A DNA stretch of 64,000 nucleotides from the NCBI GenBank assembly GCA_032717465.1, contig CM064669.1:45614795-45678794 (forward strand), in the 5' to 3' direction. Each line of letters opens with the position of its first letter. The stretch's first letter is position 1. The notes beneath the pieces are model-generated. The model saw nothing but the letters and a program-made list of their open reading frames with translations, was not told the origin of the DNA and did no database searches. The position numbers and the translations under genes were made by a program. The DNA is from Coenobita brevimanus (Eukaryota > Arthropoda > Malacostraca > Decapoda > Coenobitidae). This document shows positions 1-11,237 of the stretch, one piece after another.

Positions 1-790
1 CCCTCCACCTCATCCTCGGTCTACCTCTCCCTCTCCCTCCCTACCTCACCTACATACACCCTCTTAGTCAGTCTTTCATTCTCCATTCTCTCCACATGTC
101 CAAACCACCTCAGTGTATTTCTCCTAATCTTTTCAACCACATCCACATCTACCCCACAACGTTCCTTCACTTCTTCATTCGTCAACCTGTCCCTCCACGT
201 CACTCCACATGCTCCTCTCAAGTAACTCTTAGCTAAATTCATTTGCAAATTTCATTTCTGACACACACATAAACTCTTTATGTGTGTGTCAGAAATGAAA
301 TTTGCAAATGAATTGAACCTTTCATCAAGCCCTGCAACTCCCATGTATCTTCACTTGACAGTATAGTATCATCAGCAGACAACAATACAGACATTTTTAA
401 TGCTCTACCCTCTCTTACTAAGGATATTTCAACATCAAACGCCCTACCTTGCATTTCTTTTATAATACCCTCCATACATTTTTATTGAACAACCACAGAA
501 ACAAGACAAACCCCTGTTTTAGTCCAACATTTAAGTCAAAGAACTCTCCTAATTCATTTTCCACATGCACTGTCCCCTTGTCCTCTCATAAATATTGTGC
601 TCAATATTCAACAATTTCCTGTTTACTCCATTTATTCTCTGCACCGTCTTCATTCCATGTCTGCCTACTCCTTCATGTGCTTTCTCCAGATCTATGAAGA
701 CAGCATACAACTCTTTCCCTTCTCTAATTTCTTTTCTGTTATACGTCCCTTCCCCATCACTCTTGCCTTCAATGTCTCAGCTAAGTACCC
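1..790 (-). mobile_element. LINE-B fragment, internally deleted and rearranged
   Basis: On the minus strand, 21-235 encodes the LINE-B C-terminal tail (TNEEVKERCGVDVDVVEKIR, then NTLRWFGHVERM), nearly identical to the copy ending at 45976. From 315 to about 790 come decayed RT segments, including the catalytic box as SADDTILSSED. About 370 bp of coding sequence that should join these parts (compare 46255-46625) is missing and replaced by the hairpin at 236-314. Stops and frameshifts make it non-functional. The right border near 790-810, where LINE-E sequence begins, is approximate. Confidence 0.75.
236..314. repeat. Perfect 38-bp-arm hairpin (palindrome) with 3-nt loop
   Basis: Bases 236-273 are the exact reverse complement of 277-314, leaving the loop CTC at 274-276. 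The hairpin sits exactly at the breakpoint of an internal deletion in LINE-B. The outer arm reads like LINE-B sequence around CAAATTCATT, while the inner arm CTGACACACACAT is not LINE-B. It may be a template-switch scar or an assembly or chimeric-read artefact. Confidence 0.9.
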
Positions 791-1097
791 TAGCCCATGA
801 CCTCTCTACTCCTACAGGGATCATAAACAATTGGATGGATGAAGATAGAGGCAGATACAGCAGTCAGTTTGGAGTTTGGGATGATTTATCATGTCACAAA
901 CCTGCTGAGTTTTTACAAGAGAGTGATGGATATCATACATGAAAGAAAAGGCTAGTTAGAATGGTCTATCTGGATTTGATGAAAGTGTTTGATACAGTGC
1001 CACACAATAGACTGCAAGGGAAATTAAAAACTACTGCAGGGATAAATGGCAAATTGCTAAAATGGATGGAAAATTATCTAGTAGGAAGACAAATGTG

Positions 1098-1281
1098 GGT
1101 CTGGTTAGTACTTGGATGGGTGACCGCCTGGGAACACCAGATGCTGTTGGCATAACGTTCTCCCTACGTGTCAAGTGGGGTTGGTGGAGGATTAGTGCCC
1201 CTCCCTGTAAAACAATTAACTCTAAGCCCTTGGCCACCCCGTTTGGGATACATGACGTCTGGCAATGAATGAATGAAAAAA
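1098..1281 (+). mobile_element. 5S-SINE copy 1 (5'-truncated)
   Basis: It begins inside the 5S rRNA head at GGTCTGGTTAGTACTTGGAT, lacking roughly the first 65 nt of 5S. It continues through GGAACACCAGATGCTGTTGG, then the SINE body (GTGCCCCTCCCTGTAAAACA) and the tail GGCGTCTGGCAATGAATG with (GAAT)n/A-rich end. The 12-bp target duplication AAGACAAATGTG is at 1086-1097 and 1282-1293. It belongs to the subtype carrying ATAACGTTCTCCC after the 5S part. The truncation removes part of the internal polymerase III promoter. Confidence 0.9.
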
Positions 1282-1380
1282 AAGACAAATGTGAACAGTT
1301 ATAAGACATAAGTACTCTAAATGGCAGACTGTGACCAGTGGAGCACCACAAGGCTCAGTTTTGGCTCCTATTATGTTTAT

Positions 1381-1606
1381 TCATTTTCATTCATTCATTG
1401 CCAGACGCCATGTATCCCAGACGGGGTGGCCAAGGGCTTAGAGTTAATTGTTTTACAGGGAGGGGCACTAATCCTCCACCAACCCCACTTGACGTAGGGA
1501 TGCCAACAGCATCTGGTGTTCCCAGGCGGTCACCCATCCAAGTACTAACCAGACCCAACGTTGCTTAACTTCGCTGATCGAACGGGAAGCGGTGTACTCA
1601 ACGTGG
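1381..1606 (-). mobile_element. 5S-SINE copy 2 (near full length)
   Basis: Read on the minus strand it starts ACCACGTTGAGTACACC, runs through the full 5S internal promoter region, the body, and the tail GGCGTCTGGCAATGAATG. The target duplication TATGTTTAT is at 1372-1380 and 1607-1615, inside the RT B motif of LINE-E copy 1. It lacks the ATAACGTTCT insert, so it is the second subtype, as is the copy at 11967. Confidence 0.9.
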
Positions 1607-2167
1607 TATGTTTATGATACCTGTATATGTAAATGAAACATACTTTCAGATGATACAAATATTATGAAGCAAAATCAAAACGATGACTGTTGTAAGGAGT
1701 TGCAAAAAGATTTGGAAGTTCTACAGTTGGAGTCAGACTTGTAAAAATGGAGTTTCATGGAAAAAGAATAAAATGCCATGTCCAACAAAAGAGAATAAGT
1801 GGCAAAAGACCTACTGAGGAGTGTATGAGGGGAAGACGGGGGATAAGCAAAGCAAGGGATGAGAAAGATCTAGGAGTGACAATATCAGATGATCTACAAC
1901 AAGAGAATTAAATAAGATCATTGGAGAGCCGCACAAATTGATGGCTAATATGAGAATGGCCTTCAGACAGTTATCTCCCTAGATCTAGGGAGATAACTGC
2001 GCTGACGATACGACTGACATCAGAATATGTGGCTGTGATTTAGTAACCTCATTTAAAGAAGCAGGTTAGAAAACTGTAAAAAGGCACGGAGGATGGTGAC
2101 CAGGATGATAGAAAGTTTGAGGAAACTGTTTTATAACGACAGACTGAAGAAACTGAAGTTACCAATG

Positions 2168-2220
2168 CTGAGAGAGAGAGAGACAGAGAGACAGACAGAC
2201 AGAGAGACAGACAGACAGAC

Positions 2221-2251
<31 letters not shown>

Positions 2252-2252
2252 A
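2168..2252 (+). repeat. (GA)n/(CAGA)n microsatellite
   Basis: A run of GAGA and CAGA units lies inside LINE-E copy 1, at a position corresponding to the charged C-terminal RT region (ERRKRGD in the copy at 55640). It is a local expansion of a purine-rich coding segment. Confidence 0.9.
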
Positions 2253-2412
2253 TTTGATAATGATCTTGAAAGGAGTTAGAAATCTCGAAAAGATGGACGG
2301 AAGATCTCTTTGTTGAAGATGATGGAAGGACAAGAGAAATAAATATGCAATAAACTGACAAAGAGTAGATGCTAAAATGATGTGAAAAAATTTGGTTTTC
2401 TGAGCAGAAGTA

Positions 2413-3445
2413 CAGTAACCCTTCACTTATCCAACGTAACAGAGCCATCGGTATGTTCAGATACAGACGATGTCCGGATACAGACCAATACCATTCAATC
2501 CCTACCTATATGTACAGTACCCCTCCCAATTTTGGCAGTGTTCTTCAGTTTTTCAGTTATTTTGACATCAAAACACACATGGGAATATCTGATATAATGC
2601 TAGACATTAAGAAAACAATGTATCAACAACAAAAATCCACAAAAAAATAAAAGAAGATGAAGGTTGCAAAAAGAACTTTAATAGCCACAGTACTGTACTG
2701 TACTGTACTTACCACCCAATGAATGGTGGACAGGTGTTGTAACACACTAGCCTGTGCAGTAATCCCATGTGGTATAGTGGCTAACATGATCACTTAACAA
2801 AAATGTCGGAAAACTCCTCCTCCTCCACCCGCTGGAGCTAGGTGTCGAGTGGGAATGTGTGGTCACTGCCACCGAAAGGAATGTTGCTATGTCTCTACCA
2901 GCCAACCAGGTGACTCTGACCATTCAGTAGGGAGGTGGACAGCCACATGTGCCCAGGAGCATCCGAGTGGAGTGATCCAGCCAGTTGGGTGACTTTGACC
3001 ATTCAGTGTGGAGCCGCATGGCCATTTTTGCTCAACTGGTGGGTTAAGATCTATTACCCACACACAGCCAAAGAGGCCAGCCGGGGAACTCTGACCGTTC
3101 AGTGAGGAGGCGGACAGCCATTTTTGCTCAGCTGGTGGGTTAGGGTCTATTAACCGTGCGCAGCCCGAGAAGCCAGCTGGCTGGCTGGGCGACATTGACC
3201 ATTCAGTGAGGAGGCAGACGGCCATTTTTGCTCGGCTGGTGGGTTAGGGTCTATTACCCATGTAAGGCCAGAGAGGTCACCCAGTCATCCAACCAATTTT
3301 TTGAATCTGTAGGCTGCCCAACTGGCCATGCTGGAAATTTTAAGTTCAGATACAGACAAAGATTTAGAATCCTGACAAGATAGGGCTAAGGCGTATGTTC
3401 GGATACGGAGCACATCCAGACATTCAGATAATTGAGATATTACTG
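2413..3445. mobile_element. Tigger/pogo-like non-autonomous element 1
   Basis: TA target duplications lie at 2411-2412 and 3446-3447. The termini are CAGTAACCCTTCACTTATCC on the left and, reverse complemented on the right, CAGTAATATCTCAATTATCT; these are imperfect inverted repeats of the CAG-starting pogo/Tigger type. There is no transposase ORF. The interior holds a degenerate tandem repeat (2915-3265) and a (TACTG)n patch near 2690. It is inserted in LINE-E copy 1, whose sequence resumes at 3448. Confidence 0.7.
2915..3265 (+). repeat. Degenerate tandem repeat, period about 100 bp, 3 units
   Basis: The motif GCCATTTTTGCTC recurs near 3018, 3115 and 3220. Each copy is followed by a TGGTGGGTTA-type sequence and then GTCTATTA. 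GACC[A/G]TTCAGT precedes each one. Spacing is about 97-105 bp. The array forms the core of Tigger-like element 1. Confidence 0.75.
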
Positions 3446-3561
3446 TACAGACATTTGGAAAAGTTTGCAACAGGAGGGAGAGCATGCAAAGAACATCCTT
3501 GTGTTTAAAAACAGACTGGATAACATAAGCTTAGCTCAAATCCTCTACACTTCAACTAGCT

Positions 3562-3588
3562 ACACACACACACACACACACACACACG
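3562..3588 (+). repeat. (AC)n at the 3' end of LINE-E copy 1
   Basis: An uninterrupted AC run directly follows the last LINE-E sequence. The same arrangement is seen after the LINE-E 3' ends near 55998 and 56985. Confidence 0.95.
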
Positions 3589-3848
3589 TAAGCAGTTGAA
3601 CTGAGAAGTCTGTCTGTCTTAGGAGCTGAGTCCCACTGCCTACATGTAACTGAAGGGTTATTATCTGTCTCTACCTTGGTTCATATTAATGTTCAAAGAA
3701 GTGAAGTGTGATGCACGTAAAATAGAGATTGGATGTTGTCTGCATGGTATGGCAGCTATGGGAGACTGACCATGGCTGGGAAGAGTGGTAAAGAAATGGC
3801 AACGAGTCAGGATGAAGACATAAGGGATTTTATGAGGAGGCTGACATA

Positions 3849-4313
3849 CAGTAGACAATTGCCATAATGGACCCTGGTACAGAGGATATCAGATTTAATA
3901 GATTCCACGAAGCCCAACAAACTTCTGTCGGCTACAGCGAACAATGCCCATCAAATGGGGCACAATGGGTCACAATACATGAGTTTCCAACCCTATTTAC
4001 TCAAACTTGGCCTGAAATTGCCCTCATCCCATTGTGATTCCTGAGTTATAATAACACGCTATACTAATACTGTATTAGTCATGAAGAGGTGCTATGACAA
4101 GGATGTGAAATATGCTCCAAAAGGGCAAAATTATGGGCCAAGTGAGAGTAAAATTGGTATAGTTTACATTTTCAGTACCAGAATATGCTATTGTACTCAT
4201 TTATTTTCAAACATGTGCTTGAAATCCCACCTCAGGGTGGGGCCGTCAGATATAACAATAGACTATTGGCTTTAACAGATCTGGCTTTCCCCCATTATAG
4301 CAAGGGCCTACTG
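3849..4313. mobile_element. Tigger/pogo-like MITE (465 bp)
   Basis: It has TA target duplications at 3847-3848 and 4314-4315. The termini CAGTAGACAATTGCCATAAT and, reverse complemented, CAGTAGGCCCTTGCTATAAT form clear inverted repeats. There is no coding capacity. Confidence 0.75.
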
Positions 4314-4541
4314 TATATGATATGGTCAAAACACTAATGACGAGAATCAAGAAGCTGGAATCTGTTATGAGAGAAGTGAAAAACTAGAAAATAGGAAAAA
4401 TGGAGCAGGAGTGTGATGTGACAGATGCTTTGTGAAATGCCAATGAAACCAGCCAAAGGCAAATAAGTGAACTGCAAAAAGAAAACAAAGAACTCAAGAA
4501 AATGTTGTGACAGAGAAAATAAAGATGAGAAGAATTAAATA

Positions 4542-5300
4542 CAGTAGAAGATTGACTCAACACAAGATATGTTCCTTGAGAGGTCGCCTTATATTGATTG
4601 TGCGCTAAAATTAAGTGTTGTTTAGTGTTGTTTTATTGGAATGAAATTGTTTTGTGCCTGAGAGAAACACATAACAGTTAAAATACTTGTATTAACTAAT
4701 CATTATGAAAAGTACCAGTATATGTCAGAATGATAAATTAGCACCAGCCAATCCCTGCACTGAAGTATGGAGGTGACTGGCATCAATACTACATGGTATG
4801 TATGAGTACACTGCCTACTGCCTCACTTGAAGCACCATTGCTATGCTGCAGAGCATCCAGAACTTTAATTTTCTGTTCAAGAGTAATCGAATGCCTTGAT
4901 TTCTTCATATTTGGAGTAGCTAATGAAGTAGTGGCTAGCCTCTTGGACATAGCGGCAATGGCTAATGCACTCAGTAGTGGTGTTGGGGAGGTAGAGTAAG
5001 TCATACACACACAGAGTACATCTGCTCCCTAGAAAACCAGCATGAGTGAACTGAGAATATTTTGTGTGGTGGGTGACTGGGACTGCGAGCCAGGGTGCGG
5101 GAGGAATGCCTAGAGATGTGCCTGGCAAAAAACATTAGGCGTCAAACTTGTTTACATTGGATTTCCATGACGCACCAAATTTAACACATAAAAGTGGAAG
5201 AATTTGCTTTAAAACTGAAAATATGTACCAGTATGTAATTGTATGTGTTGTTTTAAGTTGTCAATTCAAAATTGATTCACGTTAAACAGACGTTCTACTG
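4542..5300. mobile_element. Tigger/pogo-like element with CENP-B-type HTH remnant
   Basis: The termini are CAGTAGAAGATTGACTC and, reverse complemented, CAGTAGAACGTCTGTTT. The left flank is TA, while the right flank reads AA, probably a mutated TA. On the minus strand, 5010-4789 encodes a 73-residue piece including KKSRHSITLEQKIKVLDAL, matching the start of the CENP-B/Tigger helix-turn-helix. The DDE part is absent, so it cannot move by itself. Confidence 0.65.
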
Positions 5301-5620
5301 AACAGCATCAGAGGAGGTGTAGATGACAAAGGCAAAATGGGCAGTTGAGGGTTGCAGAGAGATAACTGAACTGAGAGAGATAATCGAACAGCTGTGGGAA
5401 AAGAAAAAAAAAATCTGTGAAGAAGGAAAATTCAAAGCTGCTGTGGTTAAGATTTTGAAAAAGAAAGAGAAAATGAAGTGAGACACAGCAGAGGGGCATA
5501 GATGTGTGGTTATCTTTGGTGATGTCAAGAAGAAAGAGATATCAAGACAAGTCGGGAAACAAAAGGAGATGAAAAGAGTTAATGAAGGATGGTACTGTAC
5601 TTAATATGATAACTGTGGAA

Positions 5621-6046
5621 AAAAGGTATTCTGTGCATGGCCATATCCCTCTGAGATTAAGGTGTCCCACTATAATTTGGCTGATTAACAGAAAACTCTC
5701 TTGTTTCAGCCATGAGCAACTATGTGATGAATGGACTTCATGAAATCCTCCAAAAAATCATTAACACTGTTTCCATGCACAAATGAGATTGGAATATGAA
5801 CAAAACTGTCCTTCAATTTCTTTTAATTCAGGAATCTGAGGAGAAAGAATACAGTATAGCTATCACTTCCCACTTTCTCATATCACAGAATCAAGGTCTA
5901 CTTGCTACACAAAGGCTGGACATGGAGTTCTTTATTTCCATTAATCTGTGAACACACAGATTATTATTAAACTGCATTACTGAACATGGGCTCAGTCTAG
6001 ATTTACTTTACTGTGAGGCTATTTAGTTCTATTAGAAGTCACTCAC
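5621..6046. other. Intronic sequence of the ITIH-like gene, no feature seen
   Basis: It lies just downstream (minus strand) of the host exon at 6047-6189 and holds no open frame, repeat or second exon that I can recognise. The following vWA exons of the host gene must lie outside the window. Confidence 0.5.
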
Positions 6047-6189
6047 CTGAATCTCACCTCCATCAAGATTCTTGACAGTGGTGTAGGCAAGTGTGAAGGA
6101 ACCATTAATCCTCCTGATGGGTCCCTGAGGAAGATCCTGGTGCAAGTACGTTATATGCAGTTCTCTTGGATTTGTTGGTCCTCCTGTAA
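6047..6189 (-). CDS. Host gene exon: ITIH-like, linker between VIT and vWA domains
   Basis: This 143-bp exon has a long polypyrimidine tract and acceptor (TTGTTCTGACAG before 6189) and a good donor (CAG/GTGAGT after 6047). It encodes TGGPTNPRELHITYLHQDLP, then QGPIRRINGSFTLAYTTVKN and LDGGEIQ. The pattern G.F.L.Y followed by GGEIQ is the hallmark of the segment just before the vWA domain in inter-alpha-trypsin inhibitor heavy chains. Its first two bases (TT) complete the codon begun by the last G of the exon at 41013 (GTT, Val), so phases agree across a 34.8-kb intron. It ends in phase 0. ITIH proteins are secreted, bind hyaluronan-associated partners and carry VIT plus vWA domains; the role here is inferred from family only. 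No stop codons or other decay are visible. Confidence 0.7.
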
Positions 6190-6504
6190 CTGTCAGAACA
6201 ATTAAAAAAAAGAAAAAAAAAGAGAGACATGTTAAGGGTGACAACAAAGCATTAGTCACTTCTCATACAGAATGTCAAGTAAAAATCTGGGTCAATTTGA
6301 AATGCACTTGCAGTCTACTACCAGCCTAGAGAGGCGACATATTCATACTTGTCCTAACTAGTAATTCCTTCTCTCTTACTATGCCAGTCTTTAGCACAAC
6401 AAGAAAGATGGCTCAAATCAATGTGCAACCACCACAACACTGTGAGACTGGAGTGTACATCTCAGTTGAGCCACAGTCAGAGGCACAGGGTAACCAATAA
6501 CAGT

Positions 6505-8978
6505 TGTGTGTGTTTTTGTTTTTGAAAGCTCCAACATGCTTGCATGCGTCGGCCTTGGTCACCTAATGACGGCTCTCCATGCTGCAAGATCTATTGCAGC
6601 CTCCCTGTTCAGTCCCTTAACCCTGAGGTCACACTTAATGACCTCGTCCCATGTCTTTCTCGGTCTACCCCTCATAACCCCACCCCCAATATAAACACCT
6701 CTCACCTTCTGCACCCAACTATCATCCCTCATCCTCTCCACATGCCCACACCATCTCAATCTACCTCTCTTCATCACAACACCAATACACTCCAGTCTCA
6801 TCCTACCTCTCAACTCTTCCATTGTAAACCCAGCCCCCCCCGACCTTGCACACAGGGATGCACTGCACATCCACCTAATCACTGTCATTTTTGTACATCT
6901 GAGCCTGCAAATATCTTTCTCCTTTACTGGCCAGGTCTCACTACCATACAGCATTGCACTCCTAACACATGCTGCATACAAAGATCCCTTAGCACGTAGG
7001 AAGAGTCCTCTAAATGTCAGGAGAGGCAACAGCTCCCTGAACTTCTTCCAACCACTTCTCACCCTAGCCAAAGTGCTAGCTCCAGCCCCTCCTCCAGCAC
7101 ACAATATGTCTCCCAAATAACAAAACTCTTCCGCACACTCAAGAGACTCACCAGCAAGTTCAATCCTTTTCCGCATGACAATTTCCACCTGCTCTCATCG
7201 ACACACAATAACCCATAAAATCAGGATTATCTCGGAGTCTACTTCTGATAACACTACATCTCTTGTGCAACCATTTATCACAAAAACTGCACAAGATGGA
7301 ATTGCTTCCCATGCCCTTGTGGCAAACTGCACATGGCCACTCTCCCACGTCTTTGAGAGTACCGCCACCAACCCTATATGTCATCATTTTTGTTTTATCT
7401 CCATTTACCCTTAAGCCCTTGTGCCCCATACCATCTCTCCACTTCCTAAATCTCTCCTCTGCCTCCCTCTTGTTCTCTGCATTCAACACTAAATCATCAG
7501 CATACATCTCCCACGGGAGTCCGTTTCTGAAGTCACGTGAGAGGGTTTCAAGTACCATGATAAACAGCATGGGACTCAAAACTGATCCCTGATGTACACC
7601 AACGTTCACGGAAAACTCATCACTCAAATCTCCATTCACTCTTACCTGGGTGCGAGCACCCACATATATAGCCATAACCACCCTAACCAGCCACTCCTCC
7701 AAGCCAAGCTTTCTCACTGCCCACTTCACCACCTCTCTAGGGACTCTGTCAAAGGCCTTTTCCAAATCAACAAAAACAAAATACAGATCCCTTTTCTTCC
7801 CAATATATTTTTCTTGAAGCAGTCGAACAATGAATATGGCATCAGTGGTCTCCTTGCCTGGCATAAACCCAAACTGCATCTCATCAATATTCACTCTCTC
7901 TAATCATACCTTCTAGAACTTCCTCCATTACCTTCATTATCTGATCTAAAAGCTTTATACCTCTATAATTTCCTCTTTCCAGGGCATCACCCTTCCCTTT
8001 ATACACATTTACAATTACACTCTTCAACCAATCATCTGGGACAACACACTCATATATAATCATATTTATCAGGTCAGTGACCAACCTCACCCCTGTATCT
8101 CCTGAGGCCTTCAACATTTCAGCAGTCAACCCAGACACACCTGCTGCCTTCCCCACCTGCATCCTGCCTATTGCCTCACTCACAGTAGCAGCATCAATCA
8201 AAGGCCAGGAGCCAAAGACTGGATCTGCTGGCTCCAAACCTTCCCTGTCCCAGTCAAACTCCTCATTCAACAACCAGCTATAATGCTCTCTCCATGCATC
8301 TTTAATATCCCCACTGTTCACCACTACCCTGCCTTCATCATTCTTCACACAATGCTCACCTATAATATCCCAATTACCCCTCTTCATCTGATTTGCCACC
8401 TTAAATCTCATATTTTTCCTTTCTCCATGATTTAGGTTATCAAGTAAAAGTGTATGACTCAGACTTCGTCCTGTATACCTCTCTTCTAACCCTATGCTTG
8501 GCAGCCAAGTATTCCTTCTTGTTACCATCCTTCTTCCATTCCCGGAAAAGCCTTCTGTTCTCCTTAACTGCAGCTTCTACATCCTCATCCCATCACCAAG
8601 TTACTTTATGTCTTGGTGGGCCTCATGTCCAACTGCATATTACATCAGTAACTCTCAAGAGATTGTTCTTGAGGGCTCTGTACTGTTCATTAACACCTCT
8701 GTCTATGGCTCCCTGTTCAGCCACTATTCTCCTCATTTCGCTGTAGAAGGCATCCCTTAATACTTGGTTTTCCAGCTTCCATATTTTCCTCCTAGGTACA
8801 TAAGTCCTCTTTTTCATCACTTGTTCTTTAAGCACCATACCACAAATCAACAGTTTGTGCTGTTGCACACACTCCTCACTTCCTATAACTTTAACATCCC
8901 TCACTAACCTCCTATCAGCCCTCCTAACCATAAAATAATCTATCTGACTGCTATTTCCCCCAGACTCGTACGTAATTG
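6505..8978 (-). mobile_element. LINE-A copy 1, 5'-truncated, with 17-bp target duplication
   Basis: On the minus strand, 8970-8500 is endonuclease end to linker (GNSSQIDYFMVRRADRRLVR). 8528-7884 is pre-RT plus fingers. 7894-7160 is RT, with FVFVDLEKAFDRVPREVVKW, HQGSVLSPMLF and the YADD box. Next comes a PHD-like finger (7190-7335; CAVCHKG, CSFCDKW, HKRC). 7188-6559 is the C-terminal domain ending EAAIDLAAWRAVIR. The identical 17-bp duplication GGGTAACCAATAACAGT is at 6488-6504 and 8979-8995. It has only a few frameshifts, so it is fairly young. It sits in the host intron 300 bp from the 6047-6189 exon. Confidence 0.9.
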
Positions 8979-8995
8979 GGGTAACCAATAACAGT

Positions 8996-9379
8996 GCAAC
9001 AAAGAATGCAACCCTACCCCCCCTCCCCTGGTTTTTAAAAAAAAGATGCTTCCAAACTACCATCCCTGGGAAAGGCAGTCATATTGATCTCAACAAGCCC
9101 CTAGTGGTGTATGGATACTAAGCCATCTACCTCTGGTGCAGCCATGGTTTCACAACAGTATCTGTTTCATCTTACATTGCTTTTGCACATTTCCTGCTGT
9201 CTTTTGTCTTTTCTAAATGAAAGAGCAGTGGAGGAAGAGGAAAAAGTTGCTTTAGTGCTGGAATGGGGTTCAAATGAAAGAAGAAAAAAACTCTGAGAGT
9301 AAGAAGAACGTAAATATAATATTGAAGAGGAAAATGGAGGAGGTAAAACATGATCTTGGATGGAAAATGAATGTACTGT
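8996..9379. other. Intronic stretch, no feature seen
   Basis: Includes a C-rich run (9013-9028) and an A run (9041-9048). No conserved frame was recognised. Confidence 0.5.
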
Positions 9380-9865
9380 GCTATATACTACTCTGAAAAT
9401 AAGAAACTTCCAGAAGTAGGTGTGCAAATGCAGAAGTGAAACTAGAAAGAACTGTGAAAGTGTCAGGGATGAAAGTGGAAGAATACCAACCAATGGATGT
9501 GATGCATGGAGCAGATAGAAAGAACATTTTGAAAAGTTGATAAATGGCAATTGTGAGAGCAGAGTGGCTGTAAACATGATTGGTTTTGGTCATATGCAGA
9601 AAAGGAATGCAGTGCCAGGAAATGTGACACTAGCATAAGTGAGGAATGCTGCAATGTGGCAGATGCTGAAGGAGTGTATGCAGAGAAAATTAAGTGTAGT
9701 GGTGAGAGTTTAATGAAGTGTTTGTTGGAGATAAGAAAGCTTGGATGAATGAATATGCACCAGCAGAGTGGAAAAAGGGCATGGCTGCACCCCTGCACAT
9801 GAATAAGGGTAAACTAAGTGATCATAGGTCTCTTAAGTGCTGTAGGAATGGTATATGGAAGAATT
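9380..9865 (+). mobile_element. Highly decayed LINE fragment (LINE-B-like pre-RT region)
   Basis: The frame KEHFEKLINGNCESRVAVNM at about 9510-9575 matches the WKEHFEDLLN region of LINE-B. Further on, APAEWKKGMAAPLH at 9748-9790 matches the VPEDWKSGIIVPLY block before RT. Many stops are present. It appears to be an old relative of LINE-B; borders are unclear. Confidence 0.5.
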
Positions 9866-9869
9866 ATCA

Positions 9870-11237
9870 GGGAGAACCCCCACCAAAGGGAAACTACTTT
9901 CCAGTGCTGACTGGGGCTTAATGCATGGTCAGTGGGGTCTTCTATTTTAGTTGCCTGGCTGCATCATTAGGACTGATATCCATAGATCTTGTGGACCAAG
10001 TGCTCCCCCCTCATCATTAAGTAAGGGGGCCAACTAGTGGTGATGATGTCCTTCTAGCTGGTGCTGATGATGTCCTTCTGCCCTGGTCATCTTTGGGCAA
10101 GGATGCTGTCCCCACATGTTTGCTGTGTGTGGCATCCTGTGATTCTAAAGAGACACTATGCATACTGGTTGTGCAATGCCACATGAAGTACTCAGTGGAT
10201 AACAATACACCTCTCTGGTTGCCTGGCCTGGTTAGACAGGCAACTTGGTGAGGCCTGACCAAGTCAATTGCCTGGTCGTTCTTTGGCTAGGGTCAATTGG
10301 GCAACATATGGCCTGGCACTCTACTGGTCCAGAGCTGCCATCTGGCTGTGTGGTAGTTGTCCATGTGTACTCTTCCCCTACCCCTGGGGCTCTCAGGTGT
10401 TCTATGACCTGTCATTTCACCTCCCCTTGTTGGGCTTCGTGGTGGGTGGGGAGCTGGGGAGTCAAGTCTCTTCTCGTTATTATATTATTATATAGCAGAA
10501 TCCCCCTTCCTCCCCAAAAAAACTGATCCTTGTGTTGGACAGGCCCACAAGCCATTTACTGGTCATATTTCTCCTCCTGCTGACCCTAGACAATCCAGGG
10601 ATCCTGAATCTCTTAACCCTGGAAGCCTGCTGGATCCCCACATGACTCCCCCATCCCAGGAGCTGCCAGTCCTTCCCCAGGCTTTAGGGCTTGTGGAGTG
10701 CTCACAGGACACTCCTAGCAATGCACTGAGCATAATTACACTTGAACCCTGCCAGGCTACTGAAATAAGGGTAAGAGGAGTTCTCGAGTGAGAGGCACCA
10801 GGCCTTAAGACAAGTTTCAATCCTACCACTGAGATGATTCCTGGTGTCTTTGTGCCAGGTGCCTATGAGAAATTCCTTGTCTCGAAGCTGGCTGATGGTA
10901 CTTCTTTTAGAGATCAAAATATGTTTTAAGTCCACTCTGACCTGGTCAAGGCTTGTGGGATCATCCCCAAAGATTGTCCCATAGCAGATGGGTCTTTCCT
11001 TATTGAAGCCCAAGATGGAGATGAATGCACTCTCATCCATAACATCAAAGATTTGGCTTCCAAAGATGTGGTGGTCACTCATCATGTCACCCTGAACCAG
11101 ACCTGGGGAGTTGCCTTCTCCATGGAGTTAACTGGATATATAGAGGAGGTCCTCCTGGAGGAGATGGCAAACCAGGGACTGGTGAAAGTCGAAAGAATGA
11201 AGAAGGAGGTAAATGGAATCTTGACAGACATAGCATG
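9870..11237 (+). mobile_element. LINE-G segment 1: 5' region and N-terminal half of ORF1
   Basis: 10830-11237 encodes a Jockey-type ORF1 segment: VVVTHHVTLNQTWGVAFSME, EEVLLEEMANQGLVKVERMK, KEVNGILTDI. It breaks off at NGILTDI. The expected continuation FILTFD, which leads to zinc knuckles, resumes at 16607, so the 5.4-kb piece in between is an insertion. 9870-10800 has no clear coding and is taken as the 5' UTR; it includes a 24-bp duplication near 10040-10085 (GATGATGTCCTTCT twice). The start of the element is approximate. Confidence 0.65.

Larger units (their letters stand above)
800..3588 (+). mobile_element. LINE-E copy 1 (CR1-like), RT and 3' part, with three nested insertions
   Basis: RT sequence starts near 800. 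MVYLDLMKVFDTVPHNRL at 961 is the conserved RT A motif region, and SGAPQGSVLAPIMF at 1338-1380 is the B motif. The frame is cut by a 5S-SINE (1098-1281) and by a second (1381-1606). After 1616 come decayed RT and C-terminal pieces. A Tigger-like element occupies 2413-3445. The last coding piece, FKNRLDNISLA, is near 3505-3540. The copy ends in (AC)n at 3562-3588, as do other LINE-E copies here. It is a dead copy: multiple stops and an expanded (CAGA)n/(GA)n run at 2168-2252. Confidence 0.8.
3700..5620 (+). mobile_element. LINE-E copy 5, decayed N-terminal (ORF1-like) part
   Basis: The pieces 3770-3846, 4316-4539 and 5301-5600 read together as a degenerate coiled-coil, Lys/Glu-rich sequence (MVKTLMTRIKKLESVMREVK, then ISELQKENKELKKM, then FGDVKKKEISRQVGKQKEMK). 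This resembles the ORF1-like part of LINE-E at 62291-62900. Two Tigger-like elements interrupt it. Several stops are present. The outer borders are uncertain. Confidence 0.5.

Noticed and set aside
4789..5010. Host gene encoding a CENP-B-like protein
   Set aside because: The HTH fragment lies between CAG-type inverted ends of a Tigger-like element and lacks the rest of the protein.
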